Source of the DNA: Chloroflexota bacterium | Lineage (GTDB): Bacteria; Chloroflexota; Limnocylindria; Limnocylindrales; CSP1-4 | Assembly (NCBI GenBank): GCA_015478725.1 | Contig: JADMIG010000003.1 | Coordinates: forward strand, 62,001-126,000 | Direction: 5' to 3' | Length of the DNA stretch: 64,000 bases | Shown: piece by piece, positions 23,556 to 32,382 of the stretch | How the letters are laid out: the number at the start of each line of letters is the position of its first letter | Position numbering within the stretch: the first letter of the stretch is position 1 | Program-made: the position numbers and the translations under genes | The notes under the pieces: generated by a model | What the model was told of the DNA's origin: nothing | The model's database searches: none | Seen by the model: only the letters and a program-made list of their open reading frames with translations

Positions 23556-24929
23556 TCAGGCGGTCCCGCTGACCGTCGCCCAGACGAGGACGACGGACAT
23601 GACCGCGATGACCACCGTGATCGACCAGCCGATCCCGAGGAGCCAGCGGCCACTGGCGAGGTCGCCGAGGATGCGCCGGTCGGACGCGAGGAGCATGACG
23701 AACACGAGGATGAACGGCAGGAGCAGGCCGTTGAGGACCTGCGAGAGGTAGAGGACCTGGATGAGCGGGAGCCCCGGGATGAGGATGAAGAGGGCCGCGA
23801 ACCCAATGAAGAAGGCGAGCAGGCCGTAGAACGCCGGCGCCTCGCGCCAGCGCCAGTCCACGCCGGTCTCCCAGCCGAACGCCTCGCACGCCGTGTAGGC
23901 GCTGGCGAGTGGCACGACCCCGAGGCCGAGCAGTGAGGCGGCGAGGAGGCCGACGGCGAAGAGGACCGTCGCGGCGTCGCCGGCCAGCGGCCCGAGCGCC
24001 CGGGCGGCCTGGGCGACGTCTGTGATGCCCGTCTGGCCGGACGCCCACAGCGTCGCCGCACAGGCCACCACGATGAACCCGGCGACGACGTTCGTGATGA
24101 GCGAGCCGAGGCCGACATCGAGGCGGGTCGTGTTGATGTCCTCGGGACCGAGGCGCTTGTCCACGACATACGCCTGGATGAACGCCTGGCCCCACGGCGT
24201 GATGGTCGTCCCGACCGTGCCGACGACGGCGAGCCAGTAGGCCGGGGCCGCGGAGAGGTGCGGGACGACGAGCGCCGACGCGGCGGCGCCCCAGTCCGGT
24301 CGCGACAGGATGGCCGAGACGATATACGCGACTGAGACCGCCACCCCGATCCCGACGAAGGCCCACTGGACCCGGCCGTAGCTGCCGCGCGAGATGAGGG
24401 CCACCACGGCGACCGAGGCGAGGGCCGCGCTCACCGGGATCGGCACGCCGAAGAGGCCGAGGGCGGCGCCGATGCCGGCGAACTCGGCGATGATCGTGCC
24501 GAGGTTCGCGACGAGCATGGTGATGACGAAGAACGTCGCCCAGCGAACGCCGAACCGCTCGCGCGTGAGGCCGGTCAGGCCCTGACCGGTCGCGAGGCCG
24601 AGCCGGGCCCCCACTTCCTGGGTGAAGAAGAGAGCGATCTGGCTCGCGAGGATGACCCACAGGAGGGCGTAGCCGAACTGGATCCCGGCGAGCGAATACG
24701 TCGCGATGCCGCCCGCGTCGTTGTCGGCGAAACCGCTGACGAGCCCCGGACCGAGAACGCCGAGGACGGCCGCGAACCGGATCCGCCATGCCGGCGTCCG
24801 CCGGAACGCGGGCAGGACGCGGCGACGTGCCGAATCGACGTTCGGGCCGATGCGCCCGAGGTGGGACCCACCCGGACCGGGCTCGGCGCCGGTCAGCTCG
24901 GAGCCGCCGTTCGGCTCGGCGCCGGTCAC
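23556..24929 (-). CDS. NRAMP-family transporter with altered metal site, possibly for Mg2+
   Basis: Protein of 457 residues with about 11 membrane helices and the NRAMP/SLC11 fold. In helix 1 the classic DPGN is replaced by DNDAGG (69-74). In helix 6 the metal-selecting Met of the usual MPH motif is absent; the stretch reads TTITPWGQAF (241-250). Loss of that Met is a known feature of NRAMP-related magnesium transporters (NRMTs). The start overlaps the stop of the MgtE-like sensor gene by 4 nt, which supports Mg2+ or a similar hard divalent ion. An N-terminal Gly/Pro-rich tail of about 45 residues precedes helix 1. Mn2+ transport cannot be excluded from sequence alone. Confidence 0.85.
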   Translation of the reverse strand: MTGAEPNGGSELTGAEPGPGGSHLGRIGPNVDSARRRVLPAFRRTPAWRIRFAAVLGVLGPGLVSGFADNDAGGIATYSLAGIQFGYALLWVILASQIALFFTQEVGARLGLATGQGLTGLTRERFGVRWATFFVITMLVANLGTIIAEFAGIGAALGLFGVPIPVSAALASVAVVALISRGSYGRVQWAFVGIGVAVSVAYIVSAILSRPDWGAAASALVVPHLSAAPAYWLAVVGTVGTTITPWGQAFIQAYVVDKRLGPEDINTTRLDVGLGSLITNVVAGFIVVACAATLWASGQTGITDVAQAARALGPLAGDAATVLFAVGLLAASLLGLGVVPLASAYTACEAFGWETGVDWRWREAPAFYGLLAFFIGFAALFILIPGLPLIQVLYLSQVLNGLLLPFILVFVMLLASDRRILGDLASGRWLLGIGWSITVVIAVMSVVLVWATVSGTA

Positions 24930-26197
24930 GCCGTCCCTCCGCCACGACTGCCGGGCCGGAGGGGCAGCCGCGTTCGGGAGTCGGGGACCACCGCTTCGAT
25001 GACGTCGTCCACCGTGACGATCCCCACCAGACGCTCGTCGGGATCGACCACGGGGACGGCGAGGAGGTTGTACCGCGAGACGATCTCGGCGACGTGCTCC
25101 CGATCGTCCGACGTCCGCACTGCGGCCGGCTCGCGGATCATGACATCAGCGATTTGTGCCTCCGGGCGAGCGACGATGAGGTCGCGCAGGGAGAGGACGC
25201 CAACGAGCCGTCCCTCCTCGTCCGCCACGTAGACGTAGTAGATCGTCTCGGCGTCCGGCTCGAGCTCGCGCAGGCGGTCGATCGTCTCGGCCGCGGTGAG
25301 GGTCGCCGGAACCGAGACGAACTCGGTCGTCATGAGCCCGCCGGCCGTGTCCTCGGCATAGCCGAGGAGCTCCTCGACCTCGGCCTTCTCGTCGGATTCC
25401 ATGTGGGCGAGGATGCGATCGCGGGTGATCTCGTCGAGATCCGCCACGAGATCGGCGGCGTCGTCCGGGCTCATCTCCTCGAGGATGTCCGCCGCCCGCT
25501 CGGGGCTCAGGTCCTCGAGGACCTCGACCTGGCTCTCCGGCTCCATCTCCTCGATCGCGTCGGCGGCCGCCTCATCGTCGAGGGAGGCGAGGACGCCGGC
25601 CCGGTCGCGCGGGGCGAGCTGGTCGAGGATCGTCGCGAGGTCCGCCGGGTGGAGCTCGGCGAGGCCCTGGTGCGGGACGCGGAGCTTGATCGAGGCAATC
25701 GAGGTCTCGACCGGGTCCACGTCCTCCCAGTCGATGTACTTCTCGGGGACCGGTCGGCTCAGGTTGCGGGCGATCGTCCGGAACGGGCCCTCGATGCCGA
25801 GGCGGCGAAGGAGTCCGGCCCCGCCGACGTCCACCGCGACGAGGTGCCACGCCCCACCGACCTCGTCGAGGCGGAGATCGTTGACCCGGACGACCTTCCG
25901 GCCGTCGATGTCGACGATCTGCTTGTCCATGAGGTCCGCCCGGAGGAGGATCTCGTTCGGGCGCTGGCGGAACTTGTCGATGTCGATCGTGCGGGTCCGG
26001 AGCTGGGCGCCGGACGCGTCGAGCCGGGCGACGGACGACCACGGCACGAAGATGCGGCGACGGTCCGTCTGCACGACGAGGCCGGTGACCGGCGGATAGC
26101 GGTCGCCGACGGCGACGATGAGATCGGCGATGCGGCCCATCGGCTCGTCCTGCCGATCCTGGACGGGCCGGCCGATGGCCTGGCTCAGATACAGCAT
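24926..26197 (-). CDS. Soluble MgtE-like sensor: PRC barrel, MgtE_N and CBS pair, no membrane domain
   Basis: Protein of 423 residues. Residues about 1-135 contain one or two PRC-barrel units (GRPVQDRQDEPMGRIADLIV, then a second VVRVNDLRLDEV block). Residues about 170-275 match the acidic helical MgtE N-domain (HPADLATILDQL, then repeated SPERAADILEEM-type helices). Two CBS domains (about 280-410) follow. In MgtE channels these parts bind Mg2+ and close the pore, but here the transmembrane part is missing and the protein ends after the CBS pair. The next gene, overlapping by 4 nt, is an NRAMP-type transporter, which probably takes the place of the pore. Its leader contains mutually exclusive hairpins at 26437-26521. 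Confidence 0.88.
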   Translation of the reverse strand: MLYLSQAIGRPVQDRQDEPMGRIADLIVAVGDRYPPVTGLVVQTDRRRIFVPWSSVARLDASGAQLRTRTIDIDKFRQRPNEILLRADLMDKQIVDIDGRKVVRVNDLRLDEVGGAWHLVAVDVGGAGLLRRLGIEGPFRTIARNLSRPVPEKYIDWEDVDPVETSIASIKLRVPHQGLAELHPADLATILDQLAPRDRAGVLASLDDEAAADAIEEMEPESQVEVLEDLSPERAADILEEMSPDDAADLVADLDEITRDRILAHMESDEKAEVEELLGYAEDTAGGLMTTEFVSVPATLTAAETIDRLRELEPDAETIYYVYVADEEGRLVGVLSLRDLIVARPEAQIADVMIREPAAVRTSDDREHVAEIVSRYNLLAVPVVDPDERLVGIVTVDDVIEAVVPDSRTRLPLRPGSRGGGTA

Positions 26198-26436
26198 GTG
26201 CCACCTCGCGGGCGGGTCCGTCCCGCCGGGGTGGCCGGTCCGCCGCCGGCCGGGATCGGGCCGGGTGGCGGTTCAGCCGTCAGCGTGGACGGATCGGGTG
26301 GGTGTCCATGGCGCGCGGGCTCGAGCGTTGACGCGGGGGCTCTCGGGTCCGGTACTGGGTCCGGTCTCCACCGGCAGAGGGTCCTCCGAACGACGTGGGC
26401 GACTCCGACGAACGGCACGCGGCGGAGCGAGCCGCG

Positions 26437-26521
26437 CTCGACGGGAGCCGCGTCGAGTGTAGCCGCGAGCACCGGAGGCTCGCAAGGTAGCCGCACCTCG
26501 GTGGCGCGCCGAGCTTGCGAG
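26437..26521 (-). other. Structured leader with mutually exclusive hairpins
   Basis: In minus-strand order, CTCGCAAG (26521-26514) can pair with CTTGCGAG (26486-26479). The overlapping GCGAGC (26483-26478) can instead pair with GCTCGC (26470-26465). A separate stem CTCGACG/CGTCGAG (26457-26437) follows. It lies 240-320 nt before the MgtE-like start, as expected for an ion-responsive leader. It does not match the M-box or yybP-ykoY consensus I know. The rest of the 26198-26742 gap holds only the palindrome listed next. Confidence 0.4.
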
Positions 26522-26534
26522 GGGTCGCAGGATC

Positions 26535-26563
26535 GTGCATCGGTGAACCATTCACGGATGAAC
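26535..26563. promoter_or_regulatory. 29-bp imperfect palindrome, candidate operator
   Basis: Arms GTGCATCGGTGAAC (26535-26548) and ATTCACGGATGAAC (26550-26563) match 11 of 14 positions around one central base. A closely related palindrome occurs at 55978-56006. It could control the MgtE-like gene (minus) or the GAF-GGDEF gene (plus). Confidence 0.45.
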
Positions 26564-26742
26564 AACTCTTCACCTGGCGGGTCCCTGCCCGCCGGGCCTG
26601 CGAGCGGCCGCTCCCGCGAACGTCCCCTGCCCGCCGCGCGCCGGCTTGCGACGCGCCGTGAAGCGGGGTACGTTCGGACCCACCAGTGTGGTACATCAGC
26701 GGAGGCGTAGGCGCACCACAGAGGTGACACGCTGCGATCCAC

Positions 26743-29001
26743 ATGAGCGCGCATCTCGATCCGGTCCGAGCCGGGTTCCGGGCCCTCGGCGGTCTCCTCG
26801 CGCCGCCGCACGCGCGACCCGACGCCCCGGGGTCGGCGATCGTGGAGGTGCCGACCGCCGTCGCTCCCGCACCGACCGACGCCGCTGCCGCCCCCGCGCC
26901 GACCGCGCCGCCGATCGCTCCCGTGGCGGAGGGCATCAGTGATCGGATCGAGGCGGTGCTCGACATCGCCGGGCGGCTCACCCGGACATTCGATCAGACC
27001 GAGATCATCCAGACGGTGGTCGACGAGACCCTTCGCGTGCTCGGCGGCGACGGAGTGGCGATCCGAATGCTCCACGGCGACAGGCTCGAGGTGGTCGCGA
27101 CGGCCGGGCTGGCGCCGCACGTCGCGCGCCGCCTGCCGATCATCGCTGCGAACGAGGGCTGGTTCGGCGAGGTCGTTCGAAGCGGACGGCCATGGGTCTG
27201 CGACGACGTGCGCACGGTCTCCGCCGCCGGACCCGCCGCCGTCGGACCCGCCGCGGAGCTCTACCGCCGGTACGTCGACGTGCACCCGTTCGCTGCCGAT
27301 CTCGTGGTGCCCCTCGTCGGCAACGGTCGAGTGATCGGGGCCATCAGCGTCGTGCGGGACGAGCCCTACCACTGGCCTGCCGCCGACGTGGAGTTCGTCT
27401 CCATGCTCGCCACGCACGCCTCGATCGCCATCCAGAACGCCAAGCTCTTCCAGCGCGCGGAGGCCCGCGCCGGCCGGATGGCGGTCCTCCAGGCCGCCTC
27501 GGCTCGGTTGAACCGCGAGAACACCGTGGAGTCCGTGGGCCGTGCCCTGGTCGAGGAGACGCGCGGGATCATCGACTACCACAACGCCCGGGTCTACCTC
27601 CTCGAGCCACCGGATCTGCTCGTCCCGATCGCCTTCGCCGGCTCGGTGGGCGAGTACGAGAAGGTCGACATGGAGGTCCTTCGGACCCGCCTCGGTGAGG
27701 GCTTCACCGGCTGGGTGGCGGAGCATGGAGAGGCGCTGCTCATCGGCGATGCCAACGCCGATGCTCGGGGCGTGACGATCGCCGGCACGGACGATGTCGA
27801 CGAATCGATGCTCGTCGTGCCGATGCGCTACGACGATCGGGTCATCGGCGCGGTCACCCTCTCGAAGCTCGGACTGGAACAGTTCGGCGAGGAGGACCTG
27901 CAGCTCCTCACGATCCTCGCCGATCAGGCGGCGACGGCCGTCGAATCCGCGCGGCTCCTCGTCCGGACGCAGGGCCTGGCCGGCGAGCTTCGCCGGCTCC
28001 TCGACATGAGCAGCGAGCTCGCCCGAAGCCTCGATCCCGGGACCGTCGCCCATCTCATCGCCATGCACCTCGTGGAGGCGCTCGATGTCGACGAGTGCAC
28101 GATCAGCTACTGGGATCGGCCCGGCGAACGGATCCTCACCTCCGGCTCGTTCAGCCGCGACGGGGTTGGCGCACCGGAGACGGAGTACACGCTGGTGGGA
28201 TTCCCCGCCACGCGACGCGTACTCGAGCGCCAGGAGACGATGTTCGTCGACGTCGACGATCCAGCCGCCGACCAGGCGGAGGTCGCGATCCTCCGCGACG
28301 AGGGCCGGCGCTCGCTCGTCATGATCCCGCTCGTCGCGAAGGGCGAGTCCATCGGCCTCGTCGAGCTCACGTCGACGAAGGCGGTTTCATTCGATCCGGG
28401 GCGCCTCGCGCTCGTGCGGACGATGGCGAACGAGGGGGCGATGGCACTCGAGAACGCCAAGCTCTACGAAACCGCGCGTCGGCTCGCCGATCACGACCAG
28501 CTGACCGGGTTCGTCAACCACCGCTTTCTCCACGAGCGGGTCGGCGAAGAGATCGTCCGCGCCCAGCGAGGGCGAACCTCGCTCAGCCTCCTCATGATCG
28601 ACCTCGACGACTTCAAGCTCGTGAACGACAACTTCGGCCACCTCTTCGGGGACCGGGTCCTCGTGTGGGCGGCCGACATCATCCGCTCGTCCCTTCGCGC
28701 ATCGGACGTGCCGGCCCGCTACGGGGGCGACGAATTCGCGGTCATCCTCCCGGACACGGACTCCTCCGCCGCCGCAGCGGTCGCCGATCGGATCCGGACC
28801 GCGTTCCGTGAGCAGGCGTTCGAATCCGCGTCGCGGGGGTCCGTCCCGGTCGCCGCGTCCATCGGGATGGCAACCTTCCCGGCGGCCGGACGGACCGGTC
28901 AGGACCTCATCGCGGTCGCCGATGCGGCGCTCTACCGGGCCAAGGACAGCGGTCGAAACGTGGAGCCGGCGCGGGCCGCCCCCCGGGGCGACGCCGCCTG
29001 A
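26743..29001 (+). CDS. Diguanylate cyclase with three GAF domains
   Basis: Soluble protein of 752 residues. A disordered Pro/Ala stretch (about 25-60) is followed by three GAF-type sensor domains (about 65-235, 240-410 and 415-580) and a GGDEF domain (about 585-740). The active site GGDEF is at 661-665, and RASD five residues upstream is an intact inhibitory RxxD site, so it should make c-di-GMP under product control. No EAL domain is present. The GAF ligands are unknown. The ATG at 26743 is used, although the best purine-rich stretch (GAGGTGA) is about 18 nt upstream. The downstream gene at 29088 encodes another cyclase, 86 bp away. Confidence 0.92.
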   Translation: MSAHLDPVRAGFRALGGLLAPPHARPDAPGSAIVEVPTAVAPAPTDAAAAPAPTAPPIAPVAEGISDRIEAVLDIAGRLTRTFDQTEIIQTVVDETLRVLGGDGVAIRMLHGDRLEVVATAGLAPHVARRLPIIAANEGWFGEVVRSGRPWVCDDVRTVSAAGPAAVGPAAELYRRYVDVHPFAADLVVPLVGNGRVIGAISVVRDEPYHWPAADVEFVSMLATHASIAIQNAKLFQRAEARAGRMAVLQAASARLNRENTVESVGRALVEETRGIIDYHNARVYLLEPPDLLVPIAFAGSVGEYEKVDMEVLRTRLGEGFTGWVAEHGEALLIGDANADARGVTIAGTDDVDESMLVVPMRYDDRVIGAVTLSKLGLEQFGEEDLQLLTILADQAATAVESARLLVRTQGLAGELRRLLDMSSELARSLDPGTVAHLIAMHLVEALDVDECTISYWDRPGERILTSGSFSRDGVGAPETEYTLVGFPATRRVLERQETMFVDVDDPAADQAEVAILRDEGRRSLVMIPLVAKGESIGLVELTSTKAVSFDPGRLALVRTMANEGAMALENAKLYETARRLADHDQLTGFVNHRFLHERVGEEIVRAQRGRTSLSLLMIDLDDFKLVNDNFGHLFGDRVLVWAADIIRSSLRASDVPARYGGDEFAVILPDTDSSAAAAVADRIRTAFREQAFESASRGSVPVAASIGMATFPAAGRTGQDLIAVADAALYRAKDSGRNVEPARAAPRGDAA

Positions 29002-29087
29002 GCGGTACCTTCGTACCATGCGGGGCCGCCAAAGGTACCCCCCTCGCCGTCTGGACCCTCGCCCCCGGACCTCGCATGCTGTGATCC

Positions 29088-30461
29088 GTGAGCGAGGCCT
29101 CCACGAGCCGTCCGTCCGATCATGTCGTCGAGGATCGGGCGATCCGTCGCTCCTCCTGGCTCCTCTCCGGTTCGTTCCTCATCCTCGGGCTGGTCACCGT
29201 CATCCGGCTCTTCGCCGGGACTCCCCGTCCGGTCGACTGGTTCGTCGGCCTCCTCGTCCTGGTGGCCGGGTTCGCCGTGGCGATGCACCGATCGGCCGTG
29301 GGCTCGCTCGAGGCCGAGCGTCGATCGGAGGCGGAGAGCTTCGCCCGGGTGTTTCGCGGCCTTTCACGATCCATCTCGCCGGACGCCATCGTCGACGCGA
29401 TCGTGGAGGAGCTCGGCGTGGGGACGAATGCGGACCACACGGTCGTCGTTCGGCTCCGACCGGAATCCGACGCCCTCGAGGCGACGCTCGTCAGCCGGCG
29501 CCCCGGTGTCCCGAGTTCGACCACGATCCTTCCGCGATCCGATCTCGAGGATCCGGGGGCGAACCCGATCCGACTCGAGCGCCTTCCGGTCGCGATCCCG
29601 GTGGGGACGCTGCAGCCGGTGGGCGTCGGGAGACCTGCCGCGCCGCCGGGGATTGTGGGGGTCCTCGGAGCCGTGGCGGCCATCCGGGCCTTCGGGGCGA
29701 CGACCGTCCCGCCATCGGCGAGCGGCGCATGGGACGGACCTGAGGCGCGGATCGCGGCCCGCATCGCCCGTCGCGTCCGCGACGTGTACGGCCTCAGGCA
29801 CACGATCGAGGCTCCGCTCGTGACGTCCTCCGGAACGGTCGGCGCTATCGTCCTCTCGAGGCGTTCGGAGGACCCCTGGACGGGATCGGCCGGGCGGATC
29901 CTGGCCGGGGCCGCGGTCGAGGCGTCGGCCGCCCTCGAGCGGGCGTACTCGCACCGGGCGGCGGAGGCGCGCGCGTCCACCGACGCGCTGACGGGGCTGC
30001 CGAATCGGCGCTACTTCGATGAGTTCTGCGGCCTGCTCGCACGCCGGCGCCGTGCGGACGACGTACTCGGCGTCCTCATGATCGACATCGACCACTTCAA
30101 GCGTCTCAACGACACGTACGGGCATGCTACGGGCGACGAGGTCCTGCGGTCCGTCGCGGGGGCCATCGCGGCCGCTGTCCGGACGGACGACGTGCCGGCC
30201 CGCTTCGGCGGCGAGGAATTCGCCATCCTCCTCCGGGACCCGAGCCCGTCGATCGCGGCGGAGGTGGGTGAACGGGTACGGACAGCGGTCGCCGAGCTCG
30301 ACCTCGATCTCCTCCACGGCTCACGGGTCACGGTCTCGGTGGGCGTCGCGGTCTCCGTCGCGCCGGCCGAACCGATCGACGAGGTCATCGCCGCCGCCGA
30401 TCGGGCGCTCTACGCGGCGAAGCGCGCCGGCCGGAATCGGGTGGTCGTCGGGCCGCTCTGA
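29088..30461 (+). CDS. Membrane-anchored diguanylate cyclase
   Basis: Protein of 457 residues from a GTG start. Two membrane helices (about 24-43 and 48-67) form an anchor. A GAF-like region (about 80-285) follows, then a GGDEF domain (about 295-455). The active site reads GGEEF (374-378), a normal active variant, and RTDD before it is an RxxD inhibitory site. It probably forms a unit with the GAF cyclase just upstream. No EAL domain is present. The sensor region has poor similarity to known GAF patterns, so its ligand cannot be guessed. Confidence 0.9.
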   Translation: MSEASTSRPSDHVVEDRAIRRSSWLLSGSFLILGLVTVIRLFAGTPRPVDWFVGLLVLVAGFAVAMHRSAVGSLEAERRSEAESFARVFRGLSRSISPDAIVDAIVEELGVGTNADHTVVVRLRPESDALEATLVSRRPGVPSSTTILPRSDLEDPGANPIRLERLPVAIPVGTLQPVGVGRPAAPPGIVGVLGAVAAIRAFGATTVPPSASGAWDGPEARIAARIARRVRDVYGLRHTIEAPLVTSSGTVGAIVLSRRSEDPWTGSAGRILAGAAVEASAALERAYSHRAAEARASTDALTGLPNRRYFDEFCGLLARRRRADDVLGVLMIDIDHFKRLNDTYGHATGDEVLRSVAGAIAAAVRTDDVPARFGGEEFAILLRDPSPSIAAEVGERVRTAVAELDLDLLHGSRVTVSVGVAVSVAPAEPIDEVIAAADRALYAAKRAGRNRVVVGPL

Positions 30462-30489
30462 CCCCACCCGCGCCGGCTACCATCTCGGC

Positions 30490-32382
30490 GTGCCCCGCGA
30501 CCCGGACCCGCCGCTCGGATCGCCGACCAACGGCGACCTCGCCCGGATCTTCCATGAGATCGGCGACCTCCTCGAGCTGAAGGGCGAGCTCGTCTTCAAG
30601 ACCGTGGCCTATCACCGCGCCGCGGACGCGCTCGATCACAGCCCGGTCGACGTCGCGGGCGGGTACCGGCGTGGCACACCGCCGCGGATCGCCGGGGTGG
30701 GGTCCGCGATCGGCGACAAGATCGCCGAGATCGTCGCGACCGGCCGGCTGCGATTCCTCGACCGGCTGCGCGACGAAGTCCCGCCGACGCTCGTCGAGTT
30801 GCTCCGGCTCCCGGGGCTCGGTCCCCGTACCGTCCGTCTCATCCACGAGTCGCTGGGGATCGCGACGCTGGACGAGCTCCGCGCGGCGGCGGAGGCGGGG
30901 CGCCTGCGGACGATCCGCGGGCTCTCGGCAAAGACGGAGGAGACGATCCTCGCAGGGATCGCCGGTCTGTCACGCCGCTCGGACCGGATGCTCCTCGGCG
31001 AGGCGGCGGAGATCGTCCGCCGGCTCGTCGGCGAGCTCGAGGCGGCGCCGGGGGTCCGCTCGGTCGAGCCGGCCGGTTCGTTCCGCCGCTGTCGTGAGAC
31101 GATCGGCGACCTGGACCTGCTTGCCGAGACCACGGAGGCGGCGGCGCTCGTCGAGCGCTTCGCGACGCTCGGGAGCGTCGAGCGGATCCTCAACCGGGGG
31201 AGCTACAAGGCGGCGATCCGCCTGCTGGACGGGCCGCAGGTGGACCTCATGATCATGCCGCCCGGCGAGGCGGGGACGTACCGCATCCACTTCACCGGGA
31301 GCCGCGACCACAACATCCGGCTCCGCGAGCGGGCCCGCGACCTCGGCTGGAGCCTGTCCGAGAAGGGTTTCCTCCGCCTCGGAGCGGACGGCGAGGCGGC
31401 CAGCGGCGAGGACGCGGCGCTCCGGACGTTCGGGACGGAGGCCGAGGCGTACGCGTTCCTCGGCCTGCCCTTCATCGAGCCCGAGCTCCGCGAGGACGAC
31501 GGCGAGATCGAGGCGGCGCTCGCGGGGCGCCTGCCGGTCCTCATCCGCCTGGCCGATCTGCGGGGCGATCTGCACAGCCATTCCGACTGGTCGGACGGCG
31601 TCCATCCGATCGAGGCGATGGCGGAGGCGGCCCGTCGGCGAGGCCATGCCTACCAGGTGCTCGCGGACCACAGCCGGTCGCTCGCCATCGCCCACGGGCT
31701 CACCCCGGAGCGAGTCGCCATGGAGCGTCGGGTCATCGCCGAACTCAACGCCCGGTTCGAGCGCGAGGAGACGGAGGGGCGGCTCCCGGAGGGCGCCTCG
31801 CCGGATGGCTTCCGTCTCCTCCACGGCTGCGAGCTCGAGATCCGGGCGGACGGCCGTCTCGACTACGACGACGAGCTCCTCGCCACGTTCGACCTCGTCG
31901 TCGCGTCGCTCCATGTCGCCCGCCGGCAATCCCGGGCGGAGCTCACGGCGCGGGTGATCGGCGCCATCTCGAGCCCGCACGTCGATGTCATCGCGCACCC
32001 GGCGGGCCGGATGCTCGAGGGCCGGGACGATCTCGACCTCGACTGCGAGGCGGTCTTCGCCGCCGCGGCCGCGACGGGGACCGCGCTCGAGATGAACGGC
32101 TCGGACCATCGGCTCGACCTCTCGGCCGAACGGGCGAGGCTCGCGGTGGCCGCCGGCTGCTTCATCGCCATCGATTCGGATGCCCACCGCATCGAGGAGC
32201 TCGGATTCCTCCGCTGGGGTGTCGGCCAGGCGCGGCGGGCCTGGGTGGAGCCGTCGAGCGTCGTGAACACGCGCTCGCGCGCCGACCTCCTCGCCTGGGC
32301 GGCGGGCAAGCCCGAGCGGGTCCGGCGGCGGCCATCCCGTACCATCGCAACGGATGGATCAGCGACACCGCCACCAGCGTGA
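30490..32382 (+). CDS. polX: DNA polymerase X with PHP domain
   Basis: Protein of 630 residues from a GTG start. An 8-kDa-like helical domain and helix-hairpin-helix regions (RIAGVGSAIGDKIAEIV and LPGLGPRTVRLIHE) precede the palm. There D207 and D209 (GDLDLL) and D252 (QVDLMI) are the metal-binding Asp. The C-terminal PHP domain (about 345-600) keeps HSHSDWSDG (from 362), LADHS, HPAGR and DSDAH, the metal ligands of a 3'-5' exonuclease/phosphoesterase. PolX enzymes fill short gaps during base-excision repair. The start begins 28 bp after the cyclase stop. The last 29 bp overlap the next gene in another frame. Length and motifs are complete. Confidence 0.93.
   Translation: MPRDPDPPLGSPTNGDLARIFHEIGDLLELKGELVFKTVAYHRAADALDHSPVDVAGGYRRGTPPRIAGVGSAIGDKIAEIVATGRLRFLDRLRDEVPPTLVELLRLPGLGPRTVRLIHESLGIATLDELRAAAEAGRLRTIRGLSAKTEETILAGIAGLSRRSDRMLLGEAAEIVRRLVGELEAAPGVRSVEPAGSFRRCRETIGDLDLLAETTEAAALVERFATLGSVERILNRGSYKAAIRLLDGPQVDLMIMPPGEAGTYRIHFTGSRDHNIRLRERARDLGWSLSEKGFLRLGADGEAASGEDAALRTFGTEAEAYAFLGLPFIEPELREDDGEIEAALAGRLPVLIRLADLRGDLHSHSDWSDGVHPIEAMAEAARRRGHAYQVLADHSRSLAIAHGLTPERVAMERRVIAELNARFEREETEGRLPEGASPDGFRLLHGCELEIRADGRLDYDDELLATFDLVVASLHVARRQSRAELTARVIGAISSPHVDVIAHPAGRMLEGRDDLDLDCEAVFAAAAATGTALEMNGSDHRLDLSAERARLAVAAGCFIAIDSDAHRIEELGFLRWGVGQARRAWVEPSSVVNTRSRADLLAWAAGKPERVRRRPSRTIATDGSATPPPA

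Noticed and set aside
24788-26710. Long plus-strand frame over the MgtE-like gene
   Set aside because: Composition-driven shadow; no family pattern and it crosses two clear genes.
26198-26742. M-box or yybP-ykoY riboswitch before the ion-transport genes
   Set aside because: I looked for the conserved cores on the minus strand and did not find them; only a generic structured leader is reported.
28815-28840. tRNA T-loop-like GTTCGAATCC
   Set aside because: It lies inside the GGDEF coding region with no acceptor stem around it.
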